Shown: positions 7,550-15,559 of the stretch, piece by piece | How positions within the stretch are numbered: position 1 is the first letter of the stretch | Layout: each line of letters opens with the position of its first letter | Assembly: GCA_900315495.1 (NCBI GenBank) | Contig: OMZJ01000092.1 | Coordinates: 1 to 38,306 of the forward strand | Length of the DNA stretch: 38,306 nt | Source of the DNA: an uncultured Lachnospiraceae bacterium | Lineage (GTDB): Bacteria; Bacillota; Clostridia; Lachnospirales; Lachnospiraceae | Direction: 5' to 3' | Translations under genes and position numbers: made by a program | Notes under the pieces: generated by a model | The model's input: the letters and a program-made list of their open reading frames with translations, nothing else | Databases searched by the model: none | Told to the model about the DNA's origin: nothing

Positions 7550-8110
7550 ATGAATGCTAGAGAGAAAAGGCTGCGCAGGCAGTATTATGATTTTGAGCTG
7601 TATTTCAATGGCATCACAGAGTCGGACGATGCGGATCTCTTTCTCTGGCTGAATGCAGCCGCGCTGGTGAAGGCATCCGGCTGTTCCCGGAAGAATGATC
7701 TGATCTGCAGGCTGCAGGAGAGCGCGCTGTCCGATATTTACGGCACCCGGCCCCTGCAGGATCTGGCGGATCAGAATGAAGAATATACGGATCAGATGTC
7801 CCGCTACCGGCTTTCCTCCCGGGTCGGCCAAATGGGAATCTTCTGGAAGGAAATGATCCGCCGGGGGGACCGCGACAGAATCCGCCGAACGATCCTCTGG
7901 CTGGATTCGCTGCATGAATTTTTCCTTCCGACGATGTTTCATCTGATCACCAAATGGGAGACGGAAGAGGAAAATTATACCGATGCCCTCAATATGCGCG
8001 GACGGAAAAAGGCATACAACCAGTACCGGCGGGACATTGCAGCCATGAGGGACCTGCTGGTGGATATTATGGCGGTATTCGACCTGATTGGTTTCCGAGA
8101 AAAGTCCTGA
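7550..8110 (+). CDS. Hypothetical helical protein, family not recognised
   Basis: The product has 186 residues. The ATG at 7550 follows AGGAAAG; an in-frame TTG at 7439 would add a hydrophobic 37-residue stretch but has no clear ribosome site. I do not recognise the family. The sequence is charged, with a basic start (MNAREKRLRRQYYDF), several Trp and Tyr residues and predicted long helices (for example RRTILWLDSLHEFFLPTMFHLITKW near 120-144). There is no signal peptide, membrane segment, cysteine pair or nucleotide-binding motif. It is monocistronic, with a consensus promoter and a very strong terminator, which argues that it is a real expressed gene. Function unknown. Confidence 0.75.
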   Translation: MNAREKRLRRQYYDFELYFNGITESDDADLFLWLNAAALVKASGCSRKNDLICRLQESALSDIYGTRPLQDLADQNEEYTDQMSRYRLSSRVGQMGIFWKEMIRRGDRDRIRRTILWLDSLHEFFLPTMFHLITKWETEEENYTDALNMRGRKKAYNQYRRDIAAMRDLLVDIMAVFDLIGFREKS

Positions 8111-8206
8111 GCAGGCCTGATCGGCGCAGCGCCCCCGACGTGCGGATCCTGGTGAGCGTTCTGTGAAGAAAATCCGGCCGGCCGGAATCGGACAGATGCA
8201 TTCACT

Positions 8207-8249
8207 GCGGCAGGATGTGTGAAAATACCACACATCCTGCCGCTTTTTT
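8207..8249 (+). terminator. Strong intrinsic terminator after the unknown gene
   Basis: A perfect 15-bp stem (8207-8221 with 8229-8243) and six T. It lies 97 bases beyond the stop at 8110. Confidence 0.93.
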
Positions 8250-8273
8250 GTTTCCTTTTTTGACGGATCCTTT

Positions 8274-8279
8274 TATAAT
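8274..8279 (+). promoter_or_regulatory. -10 element before the M3 peptidase gene
   Basis: TATAAT is perfect, but the only TTGAC-like box (8260) is too close (8 bases). The -35 at about 8251-8256 is weak. The start would be near 8286, about 43 bases before the coding sequence. Confidence 0.5.
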
Positions 8280-8328
8280 AAAGGCGATCAGATGGTTTAA
8301 AATCAGGAATCCAACGAAGGGGGAATCG

Positions 8329-10038
8329 ATGAAATTTTCTCAGATTGTCTATGAGCGTCCGGATGTGGACGCAGTTGCTGCAAAGATGGAGAAACTGACG
8401 GAGAGAATGCGCACAGCCGGCAGTGCGGCAGAGCAGAGGGAGATTCTAGACGCGTATGACCGGGAAGCCGAGGCGTTCTCAACGGCAGAGAATATCGTAT
8501 ATATCCGCAATTCCCAGGATACCCGCGACGCGTATTACCGGGCGGAACAGGATTACATGGATGAAAATCTCCCGCGGGTTGTGAACGCAGATGCGGCGTT
8601 TTGCCGGGCGCTCATGGAATCTCCGTTTCTGGAAGAACTGAAGAAGGAACTGGGCAGCTTCTACTTTGAAAAGCGTGGGAATTCCGTGCGCGGCATGAGC
8701 GATGCCGTGATCCCGCTGAAGCAGGAGGAGAATGCCCTTGCGACGAAATACTACGAGATCTATGCCTCCGCGCAGATTCCCTTTGCCGGGAAGAATCTGA
8801 CGGTGGAGCAGATCCGCACGTACAAGGCCGATGGGGACCGGGCGGTCCGCCGCGCCGCCTGGGCGGCGGAAGGCCGTTTCTTTGACAGCCATCGCGCCGA
8901 ACTGGATGAGATCTATGACCGGATGGTGAAAAACCGGACGGAACAGGCGCACCGCATGGGCTATGACACCTTTGTGGATCTCGGCAATATCCGCATGAAC
9001 CGGTACGGCTACGGCGCAAAGGAGGTCCGGGCATTCCGGCGGCAGGTTGCGCGGGATCTGGTGCCGCTGGTGACGGAACTGAAGAAGATTCAGGCGGCAC
9101 GGATCGGCCTCTCCGGCGGGAAGTGGCGCGCCTATGACGACCTTGTGCTGTTCGGCGACGGCAATTCTCACCCGGCCGGCACCCCGGCGGATATTCTGGA
9201 GGCCGGAAAAGCGATGTTCGACGCCGTCTCGCCGGAAACCTCGGAATTCTACCGCTTCATGATGGACGGGGAGCTGATCGACGCGGATTCCCGGCCTGGG
9301 AAAGCGCCGGGGGGTTATACGGCGTTCCTGGATACTTACCGGGCACCGTTCATTTTCTCAAACTTCAACGGGAGCGGGGACGATGTGGAGGTCCTCACCC
9401 ACGAGTCAGGCCATGCATTTGAGGCCTATACCGCTTCGCGCATGCCGAACCTGAGCCGGACGGACCAGGAATTTTCCTCCGAGACCGCGGAATGCCACTC
9501 GATGGCGATGGAGTTTCTGACGCAGAAATGGCACCGGCTGTTCTATGCGGATCAGCGGGGTTCGGACAAGTATGATCTGGCACACACGGAGGACACGCTG
9601 TCCTTCATTCCCTATGCCTGCATCGTGGATGCCTTTCAGTATTCCGCCTACGAGCATCCGGAATGGACACCGGAGGAGAGAAATGAGGAGTGGAAGAGAC
9701 TTCTGGCAGAGTTTCAGCCGCATCTGACGGATTACGAGGACATTCCCTTCTACAGCAGAGGCGCCGGATGGCAGTATAAGCTGCACATTTATGTCAATCC
9801 GCTGTACTACATCGATTATGCGCTGGCCGCGGTTGTGGCGCTCCAGTTTTTCCTGATGGACAATGAGGACCATGAAAAGGCGTGGGACACCTACCTCCGC
9901 TTTGTGAAGCAGGCGGGAACCATGCGCTTTGAGGACGGTGTCCGGGCTGTCGGTCTGCGCTCACCGTTTGAGGAGGGCTGTGTGAAGGACGTCGCGGAGC
10001 GCGTCATGGCGTGGATTAGGGCACACCAGCGGTTTTGA
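8329..10038 (+). CDS. M3-family oligoendopeptidase (PepF-like)
   Basis: The 569-residue cytoplasmic protein starts behind GAAGGGGG at 8329. It is an M3 zinc metallopeptidase: the HExxH site HESGHAFE is at residues 358-365, and the third ligand is expected in the FSSETAE segment about 27 residues on. The C-terminal part has the family's YSRGAGWQYKLHIYVNPLYYIDYALA region, where substrate-positioning His and Tyr residues lie. Such enzymes cut short peptides after import or during protein turnover. The length is typical for the Firmicutes M3 oligoendopeptidase subgroup. The uridine phosphorylase gene follows after 72 bases with no terminator, so the two may share a transcript. Confidence 0.9.
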   Translation: MKFSQIVYERPDVDAVAAKMEKLTERMRTAGSAAEQREILDAYDREAEAFSTAENIVYIRNSQDTRDAYYRAEQDYMDENLPRVVNADAAFCRALMESPFLEELKKELGSFYFEKRGNSVRGMSDAVIPLKQEENALATKYYEIYASAQIPFAGKNLTVEQIRTYKADGDRAVRRAAWAAEGRFFDSHRAELDEIYDRMVKNRTEQAHRMGYDTFVDLGNIRMNRYGYGAKEVRAFRRQVARDLVPLVTELKKIQAARIGLSGGKWRAYDDLVLFGDGNSHPAGTPADILEAGKAMFDAVSPETSEFYRFMMDGELIDADSRPGKAPGGYTAFLDTYRAPFIFSNFNGSGDDVEVLTHESGHAFEAYTASRMPNLSRTDQEFSSETAECHSMAMEFLTQKWHRLFYADQRGSDKYDLAHTEDTLSFIPYACIVDAFQYSAYEHPEWTPEERNEEWKRLLAEFQPHLTDYEDIPFYSRGAGWQYKLHIYVNPLYYIDYALAAVVALQFFLMDNEDHEKAWDTYLRFVKQAGTMRFEDGVRAVGLRSPFEEGCVKDVAERVMAWIRAHQRF

Positions 10039-10110
10039 GGCAGAGCCGGAACGGCCGCGAAAGGATAAAGATTCTAAGCGCATCCGGCCTATGGATAAGG
10101 CGGTTAAGAG

Positions 10111-10932
10111 ATGATCAATTACAGCGAGAAAAAAGATTTGCAGTATCATATTCAGGTGGGCCCCGGAGACATCGGAAAGTATGTGATTCTTCCGGGAGAT
10201 CCGAAACGCTGCCGCAGGATTGCGGCTTATTTCGAGGATGCCGTGCAGATTGCCGACAGCCGCGAATTTGTCACATGGACAGGAACGCTGGACGGAGTGC
10301 GGGTCGGCGTCACGTCAACGGGGATCGGCGGCCCTTCCGCCTCCATCGCGCTGGAAGAACTGACCCGGTGCGGTGCAGATACCTTTATCCGGGTGGGAAC
10401 CTGCGGGGGAATGCAGCTGCCGGTGCAGAGCGGGGATCTGGTGATTGCGACCGGCGCGGTCCGGATGGAGGGAACCTCACGGGAATATGTTCCCATCGAA
10501 TATCCGGCCGTGGCGGACATCGACATTGTGGACGCGCTGCGCGCGTCGGCCAGAGCGCAGGGATTCCGCTTCCACACCGGGGTCGTCGAGTGCAAGGACT
10601 CTTTCTACGGACAGCATGAGCCTGAAAAGAAGCCGGTCAGCTATGAACTCCTGAACAAATGGGAGGCCTGGAAGCGGATGGGCTGCCTTGCCTCCGAGAT
10701 GGAATCCGCCGCGCTGTTTATTGTCGGGGCGTCTCTGCATGTCCGTGTCGGCAGTGTCTTTCTGGTGATGGCCAATCAGGAGCGGGCAAAGGTAAATCTG
10801 CCCAATCCGGTGGTGCATGACACGGACGGCGCAATCCGCACGGCGGTGGAAGCTCTCCGGATTCTGATCCGGGAGGATCAGAAGAAACAGGGCAAAGCGG
10901 AACCGGAAAAAATGCCGTCAGACGCCCGGTAA
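10111..10932 (+). CDS. udp: Uridine phosphorylase
   Basis: The 273-residue product splits uridine with phosphate into uracil and ribose 1-phosphate. It has the nucleoside phosphorylase family marks: ILPGDPKRC near the start (phosphate site), RVGTCGGMQ at about 94-102, the [11 protein letters not shown] segment that contacts the base, and [10 protein letters not shown] at about 198-207 for ribose binding. The ribosome site is weak (AAGGCGG). The next gene encodes uridine kinase, so the pair offers both salvage to UMP and breakdown to uracil. The last 25 residues are a charged, probably disordered tail. Confidence 0.9.
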   Translation: MINYSEKKDLQYHIQVGPGDIGKYVILPGDPKRCRRIAAYFEDAVQIADSREFVTWTGTLDGVRVGVTSTGIGGPSASIALEELTRCGADTFIRVGTCGGMQLPVQSGDLVIATGAVRMEGTSREYVPIEYPAVADIDIVDALRASARAQGFRFHTGVVECKDSFYGQHEPEKKPVSYELLNKWEAWKRMGCLASEMESAALFIVGASLHVRVGSVFLVMANQERAKVNLPNPVVHDTDGAIRTAVEALRILIREDQKKQGKAEPEKMPSDAR

Positions 10933-11063
10933 ATGCGGCCAGGTGCACCGATACGCGGTATCAGACGGCTGATACAGAAACAGCGCTGCCTGCAGCTTTG
11001 TGACAGACGGCAGGCACCGGACCGATTGGGTTCAAAACTGATGAAAGACGGGAGACTGGAAGA

Positions 11064-11897
11064 ATGGAAAAGGTATCCGATTTTATTCTGCCCGAGGAGG
11101 AGCAGGAGCAGGAGGGCGAGACACTGAACCGCCTGATGGGCGAGCGGGACGGCGCGGCAGAGGACCCGGCAGCCGGGGACGACGCGGTTGTGATTCCGGA
11201 TGCCCAGGACAGCACGCATCAGACGGGAAAAGTCGGCGACGTGCTGGTGATCGGCATTGCGGGGGGCACCGGGAGCGGAAAATCAACCCTGACCCAGCGG
11301 ATCGTGCGCCGTTTCGGCGAGGAGATCACCGTGATTCACCACGATGACTACTACAAGGCGCACAACAACATGACCTATGAGGAGCGGTCAAAGCTCAATT
11401 ACGACCATCCGAACGCGTTCGACACGGATCTTCTGGTGGAGGATCTGCGCAAGCTGAAGGCGGGGCAGCCGATCCAGAGCCCGATCTATGATTATACGAT
11501 CCACAACCGCAGCCAGAACTGGAAGATGGTTTATCCGACCAGCGTCATCATTGTGGAGGGCATTCTGATCTTTGCGGACCAGCGGCTGGTGGATATGATG
11601 GATATCAAGATCTTTGTCGACACGGATGCGGATATCCGCATCATCCGGCGGATCAAGAGGGATGTGCAGGAGCGTGCGCGGACGCTGGATTCGGTCATCA
11701 ACCAGTATCTGACGACTGTCAAGCCGATGCACGAGCAGTTCGTGGAGCCCAGCAAGAAAAACGCGGACATCATCGTGCCCACCGGCGGGAAGAATTCGGT
11801 GGCCATGGAAATGATCGTGAACCGCGTCGAGAAACATCTGGAAAAGAGGCAGAAAGCCGGCCGGGCACCGGCGGTTTTCCAGAATCCGGAGCAGTGA
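11064..11897 (+). CDS. udk: Uridine kinase with acidic N-terminal extension
   Basis: The 277-residue product phosphorylates uridine or cytidine using ATP or GTP. Its P-loop GGTGSGKST is at residues 67-75, followed by HHDDYYK, the NYDHPNAFD nucleoside-binding motif and IVEGILIF, all typical of uridine kinase. Ordinary bacterial enzymes begin about ten residues before the P-loop. Here residues 1-57 are an additional acidic stretch rich in Glu, Asp and Gly with no known domain. The start at 11064 is supported by GGAG 8 bases upstream; an internal Met25 is an alternative. It lies 131 bases downstream of udp with no terminator between. Confidence 0.9.
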   Translation: MEKVSDFILPEEEQEQEGETLNRLMGERDGAAEDPAAGDDAVVIPDAQDSTHQTGKVGDVLVIGIAGGTGSGKSTLTQRIVRRFGEEITVIHHDDYYKAHNNMTYEERSKLNYDHPNAFDTDLLVEDLRKLKAGQPIQSPIYDYTIHNRSQNWKMVYPTSVIIVEGILIFADQRLVDMMDIKIFVDTDADIRIIRRIKRDVQERARTLDSVINQYLTTVKPMHEQFVEPSKKNADIIVPTGGKNSVAMEMIVNRVEKHLEKRQKAGRAPAVFQNPEQ

Positions 11898-11979
11898 AAA
11901 GCGGAGAGCCCCTTTCGACGAGTTCGGAAATCTGAACAAACAGACCGGATTTTTGCAAAACAGATCCGTCAGTATTCGC

Positions 11980-11985
11980 TATAAT
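11980..11985 (+). promoter_or_regulatory. -10 element before the sugar ABC importer operon
   Basis: A perfect TATAAT, 48 bases before the binding-protein start. The nearest TTGCAA (11953-11958) is 21 bases away, too far for a standard promoter, so activation by a regulator is plausible. No terminator is seen between udk and this point. Confidence 0.5.
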
Positions 11986-12032
11986 GGAATCAGATGAAGC
12001 GGGGGAGATCCCGCAAGAAGGAGGAAAATTCA

Positions 12033-13346
12033 ATGAAAGCGAGACGGATTTTTGCAGTATCTCTGGCTGCCGTGATGGCACTCGGGACATCAGCGTATGC
12101 CGGTGAGGCGGAGAGCGCATCGGAATCGGAGGGCGGTGCAACGCTCCGGATTGCATGGTGGGGCGGCCAGGAGCGCCACAATTCCACGATCAGCGCTCTG
12201 GATGCCTATGCCGAAAAGAGCGGTGACACACTCAATTATGAATACACCAGCTGGGACAGCTATTTTGAAAACCTGGCGACGCAGGCCGTGGGCAACAACC
12301 TGCCCGATGTGATCCAGATGTCCACGACGGATATCATCAACTATTCCAAGAACGGGCAGATCATTGACCTGCAGCCTTACATTGACGACGGGACCATCAG
12401 CACGGAATACATCGACACGGACAGCCTTTCCGGCGGCGTGGTGGACGGCCAGCTGGCCGGCATCACCACCGGTGTCAACTCTGTCGCAGTGATCTACAAC
12501 AAGGGCATTTTTGATCAGGCCGGCATTGATTATCCGACCGATGAGTGGACCTGGAGTGAGTTCATCCAGACGGCAAAGGATATCTATGATGCGACCGGTG
12601 TACAGACCGATATCCCATTCCTCGCCGAGGCGAGATGGTTGATCGAGGATATGGTCCGCTGCTATGGATATGATTTCTTCTCCGAGGACGGGCAGTCTCT
12701 TCCGTGGGCCGATGACGACGACGTGAAGAGCGCTGTTGCGGCTGCGGTGCAGCAGATCAAGGACGGCGTGGATGCTGGATACTTCGTGGATCCGGAAGTG
12801 CAGGTCGCCTGGTCTACCACCGAGGAAAATTATATTGTGACCGGACAGTCGGCCATGTCCTTTATCCTGAGCAACTACTACACAATGTACACCACCGCCG
12901 GCAGCGACAACCAGTATGACCTGGTGATGCTTCCGAAGCTGGATGACGGCAAGCAGACCGGCATGTATCTCAACCCGAATATGTACTGGACCATCTCTAA
13001 GAACTGCGAGGATCCCAAGGCAGCGGCGGCAGTGATCAACTATCTGGTCAATGACGAGGACGCCTGCATGACGCTCGGTACGGACCGCGGAATCTATCTG
13101 AACAGCCATCTGCGCGAGCTTCTCTCCGAGAGCGACGATGTTTCCGACGATACCAAGACTGTTCTCAGCTACATCAGCAGAGTTCAGGAGGCGGTTCCGT
13201 CCGTCAACCCGGCAGACCCGGCCAATTCCGCCGAGGCCATCTCTGTGCTGAAGAATGACTATACCTCCGTCATGTACGGGGAGATGAGTGCGGAAGACTG
13301 CATTCAGGACTTTGTCGACCAGGCATCGTCCATCCTTCCGGAGTGA
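12033..13346 (+). CDS. Sugar ABC transporter extracellular substrate-binding protein
   Basis: The 438-residue product starts behind AAGGAGG. It has a signal peptide (MKARRIF, hydrophobic core, cleavage after AYA near residue 24) and then the family-1 solute-binding fold (COG1653 type): LRIAWWGGQERHNSTISALDAYAEK early, DVIQMSTTDI, GITTGVNSVAVIYNKGIFDQAGI and the late NYLVNDEDACMTLGTDRGI. These proteins bind mono- or oligosaccharides outside the membrane. The signal peptide has no lipobox cysteine, which is unusual for a Gram-positive binding protein and means no lipid anchor is visible. The acidic stretch after cleavage (GEAESASESEGG) resembles linkers on other exported proteins here. The two permease genes follow; the substrate is not evident. 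Confidence 0.9.
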   Translation: MKARRIFAVSLAAVMALGTSAYAGEAESASESEGGATLRIAWWGGQERHNSTISALDAYAEKSGDTLNYEYTSWDSYFENLATQAVGNNLPDVIQMSTTDIINYSKNGQIIDLQPYIDDGTISTEYIDTDSLSGGVVDGQLAGITTGVNSVAVIYNKGIFDQAGIDYPTDEWTWSEFIQTAKDIYDATGVQTDIPFLAEARWLIEDMVRCYGYDFFSEDGQSLPWADDDDVKSAVAAAVQQIKDGVDAGYFVDPEVQVAWSTTEENYIVTGQSAMSFILSNYYTMYTTAGSDNQYDLVMLPKLDDGKQTGMYLNPNMYWTISKNCEDPKAAAAVINYLVNDEDACMTLGTDRGIYLNSHLRELLSESDDVSDDTKTVLSYISRVQEAVPSVNPADPANSAEAISVLKNDYTSVMYGEMSAEDCIQDFVDQASSILPE

Positions 13347-13376
13347 CGGGAAGCGCGTTTTCGCCTGCCCGTGCCT

Positions 13377-13396
13377 GCGGCCTGTGATTCGGCCGC
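13377..13396 (+). other. Stem-loop after the binding-protein gene (first)
   Basis: GCGGCC and GGCCGC pair around an 8-base loop, 31 bases after the binding-protein stop. No U-run follows. Confidence 0.55.
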
Positions 13397-13427
13397 GGGC
13401 GCATGAAATCTTTGCAAAAATCATCAG

Positions 13428-13449
13428 AATGGAGGCGCAGGCCTCCATT
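13428..13449 (+). other. Stem-loop between binding-protein and permease genes (second)
   Basis: A perfect 9-bp stem (AATGGAGGC with GCCTCCATT) around GCAG, with no U-run, 22 bases before the permease start. Such intercistronic hairpins often stabilise the upstream mRNA and raise the ratio of binding protein to permease. Confidence 0.65.
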
Positions 13450-13471
13450 CTGCCTGTCAGGGGGGACTGTC

Positions 13472-14446
13472 ATGAAATCTACGCTTTCCGTCACCATGCG
13501 CAGGCGCCGGAGAAAGGAAAACCTCATCGGGTATTTCTTTATCGGGCCCTGGCTGATCTGTTTTCTGGCGTTTACTGCGGTACCGTTTGTCACCTCGTTC
13601 TTCCTGTCGCTGACAGAGTATGACATGCTGTCCGCGCCGAAATTCGTCGGGCTGAAGAATTACGTCCGAATGTTCACGTCGGACAAGCTGTTCCGGCAGT
13701 CCCTCGGGGTGACCTTTCAGTTTGTCTTCATCTCCATTCCGCTGCGCCTGCTGTTTGCCCTGATCGTGGCACTGATCCTGAACCGGGATTCCAAGGCCAT
13801 TCCGCTGTATCGCGTGGTCTATTACCTGCCCTCCATTCTCGGCGGCAGTGTGGCGGTTTCGGTCATGTGGCGGTATGTGTTCTCCAAGAGCGGGGTCCTG
13901 AACACCGCGCTGCAGGCCATTGGCATCAACAGCATGATCAGCTGGATCTCCAACAAGGACACTGCGCTCTGGAGCATCATCCTGCTGTTCATCTGGCAGT
14001 TCGGCTCCCCGATGCTGATCTTCCTGTCCGGGCTGAAGCAGATTCCGAAGAGCTATTACGAGGCGGCGCAGGTCGATGGCGCCGGTGCGGTGAAGAAATT
14101 TTTCTACATTACGCTGCCGCTTCTCACACCGATCATTTTCTTCAATCTCGTCATGCAGATGATCGGCGGATTCATGGTCTTCTCGCAGGCCATGATCATC
14201 ACGGACGGCGGACCGATGAACCGGACGCTGATGTATGCCCTGTATCTGTACCGGCAGAGCTTTGCCTATTACAAGATGGGCTACGGCTGTGCGCTGGCCT
14301 GGGTCCTGATGATTATCATCGGCGCTTTCACAGCCCTCGTCTTCAAGTCGTCCAGCGCCTGGGTCTTCTATGAGAATTCGATGAATGACGGAAGCTCCGG
14401 TGCGAAAAAGAAGCACAGAACCGGAAAGAAGGCGGTGCGGGCATGA
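13472..14446 (+). CDS. Sugar ABC transporter permease (UgpA/MalF-like)
   Basis: The 324-residue product has six or so membrane segments, starting with GYFFIGPWLICFLAFTAVPFV. The cytoplasmic EAA loop, which docks the ATPase, is visible as YYEAAQVDGAGAVKKFFYITLP near residues 205-225. The ATG at 13472 is chosen because AGGGGGG lies just upstream; frames extending to 13403 cross the leader hairpin and lack a site. The first residues are very basic (MRRRRRKE), as expected for a cytoplasmic N-terminus. It overlaps the second permease gene by 4 bases. Confidence 0.9.
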   Translation: MKSTLSVTMRRRRRKENLIGYFFIGPWLICFLAFTAVPFVTSFFLSLTEYDMLSAPKFVGLKNYVRMFTSDKLFRQSLGVTFQFVFISIPLRLLFALIVALILNRDSKAIPLYRVVYYLPSILGGSVAVSVMWRYVFSKSGVLNTALQAIGINSMISWISNKDTALWSIILLFIWQFGSPMLIFLSGLKQIPKSYYEAAQVDGAGAVKKFFYITLPLLTPIIFFNLVMQMIGGFMVFSQAMIITDGGPMNRTLMYALYLYRQSFAYYKMGYGCALAWVLMIIIGAFTALVFKSSSAWVFYENSMNDGSSGAKKKHRTGKKAVRA

Positions 14447-15285
14447 AAAGAAAGAAAATCATCGGAACGATTCTTTTCCATGTGTTTGTCGCCGGCATCG
14501 GCTTTATCATGGTCTATCCGCTGATCTGGATGTTCTTCAGTTCCTTCAAGGCCAGTGACAGAGTGCTCTCCACGGTGGGACAGCTGATTCCGACCGAATG
14601 GCATCTGTCCAATTACAGGAACGGATGGGCCGGTTTCGGCGGTACGACCTTTGCGACCTTTTTCAAGAACTCCTTCATTGTAACATTCCTCTCGGTGCTG
14701 GGAAATATCATCGGATCCTCCATGGCGGCCTACGGCTTCTCCCGGATCCGCTTTGCGGGCAGACGCTTCTGGTTCCTGATGATGATGATTACCATGATGG
14801 TTCCGTCCCAGGTACTGATGGTTCCGCAGTACATCATCTTTCACGGACTGCACTGGGTGGATACATTCCTGCCGCTTGTCGTCCCGGAATGGGGCGGCCG
14901 GGCCTTCTTTATTTTCCTGATCATGCAGTTTATTCAGGGCATTCCGAGGGAACTGGATGAGGCGGCGGAGATTGACGGCTGCGGCAAGATCCGGCTGTTC
15001 ACCAATGTGATGGTGCCGCTGATCGTCCCGGCCATTGCCACCAGCGCGATTTTCGCCTTCTACTGGAAATGGGACGATTTCATGGGATCGCTGCTCTATC
15101 TGAATGCGCCGAAGAACTATACGGTTGCCATCGCGCTGAAACTGTTCACCGATCCCACGGCCGTCTCGGATTACGGCGCGATGTTTGCCATGTGTGTGCT
15201 CTCGCTGGTGCCGGTGATCGTGCTGTTCCTTCTGACCCAGAGATACATTGTCGACGGTATTGCGACATCCGGCCTGAAAGGCTGA
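14443..15285 (+). CDS. Sugar ABC transporter permease (UgpE/MalG-like)
   Basis: The 280-residue product is the partner permease. It has the family opening FIMVYPLIWMFFSSFK, the LSNYRNGW segment and the EAA loop PRELDEAAEIDGCGKIRLF near residues 166-184, ending in RYIVDGIATSGLKG, a typical C-terminus of this class. The ATGA overlap with the previous gene indicates translational coupling. No ATP-binding subunit is encoded here; such importers usually share a general MsmK/UgpC-type ATPase encoded elsewhere. Confidence 0.92.
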   Translation: MKRKKIIGTILFHVFVAGIGFIMVYPLIWMFFSSFKASDRVLSTVGQLIPTEWHLSNYRNGWAGFGGTTFATFFKNSFIVTFLSVLGNIIGSSMAAYGFSRIRFAGRRFWFLMMMITMMVPSQVLMVPQYIIFHGLHWVDTFLPLVVPEWGGRAFFIFLIMQFIQGIPRELDEAAEIDGCGKIRLFTNVMVPLIVPAIATSAIFAFYWKWDDFMGSLLYLNAPKNYTVAIALKLFTDPTAVSDYGAMFAMCVLSLVPVIVLFLLTQRYIVDGIATSGLKG

Positions 15286-15393
15286 GAGGGCCGAAACAGT
15301 AAAATCGGAGGGATGCGGACCGAACTTCGAAACATTCATTCAGCCGGTATGGCATGCTGGTGGTATCATGGAACCGCAGCCGGCAGCAGACAG

Positions 15394-15425
15394 GGAGTCG
15401 GAAGAATCCTCTTCCGGCTCCTTTT
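15394..15425 (+). terminator. Terminator after the ABC operon
   Basis: GGAG-T-CGGAAGA pairs with TCTTCCG-G-CTCC (12 bp with one wobble) around ATCC, followed by TTTT. It lies 108 bases after the second permease and upstream of the preferred sensor kinase start, suggesting separate transcription units. Confidence 0.7.
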
Positions 15426-15559
15426 GCAGTACAACGATGAGTTGCGTCGAAGCAGAATCAGGCAGTGCCGTGAATCCGGAAGGCGGGCGATGCGCGGTGG
15501 AGCAGAACAGGCAGTGGAATGAATCACAGAGGCCGGAGGAAGCGGAAAGGCGAAACGGG

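Noticed and set aside
8260..8279. TTGACG and TATAAT as a full promoter before the M3 peptidase gene
   Set aside because: The boxes are only 8 bases apart, too close for sigma-A recognition; only the -10 is kept.
12090..13448. A long minus-strand open frame opposite the sugar-binding protein gene
   Set aside because: It is antisense to a recognised gene with signal peptide and fold; composition-driven shadow.
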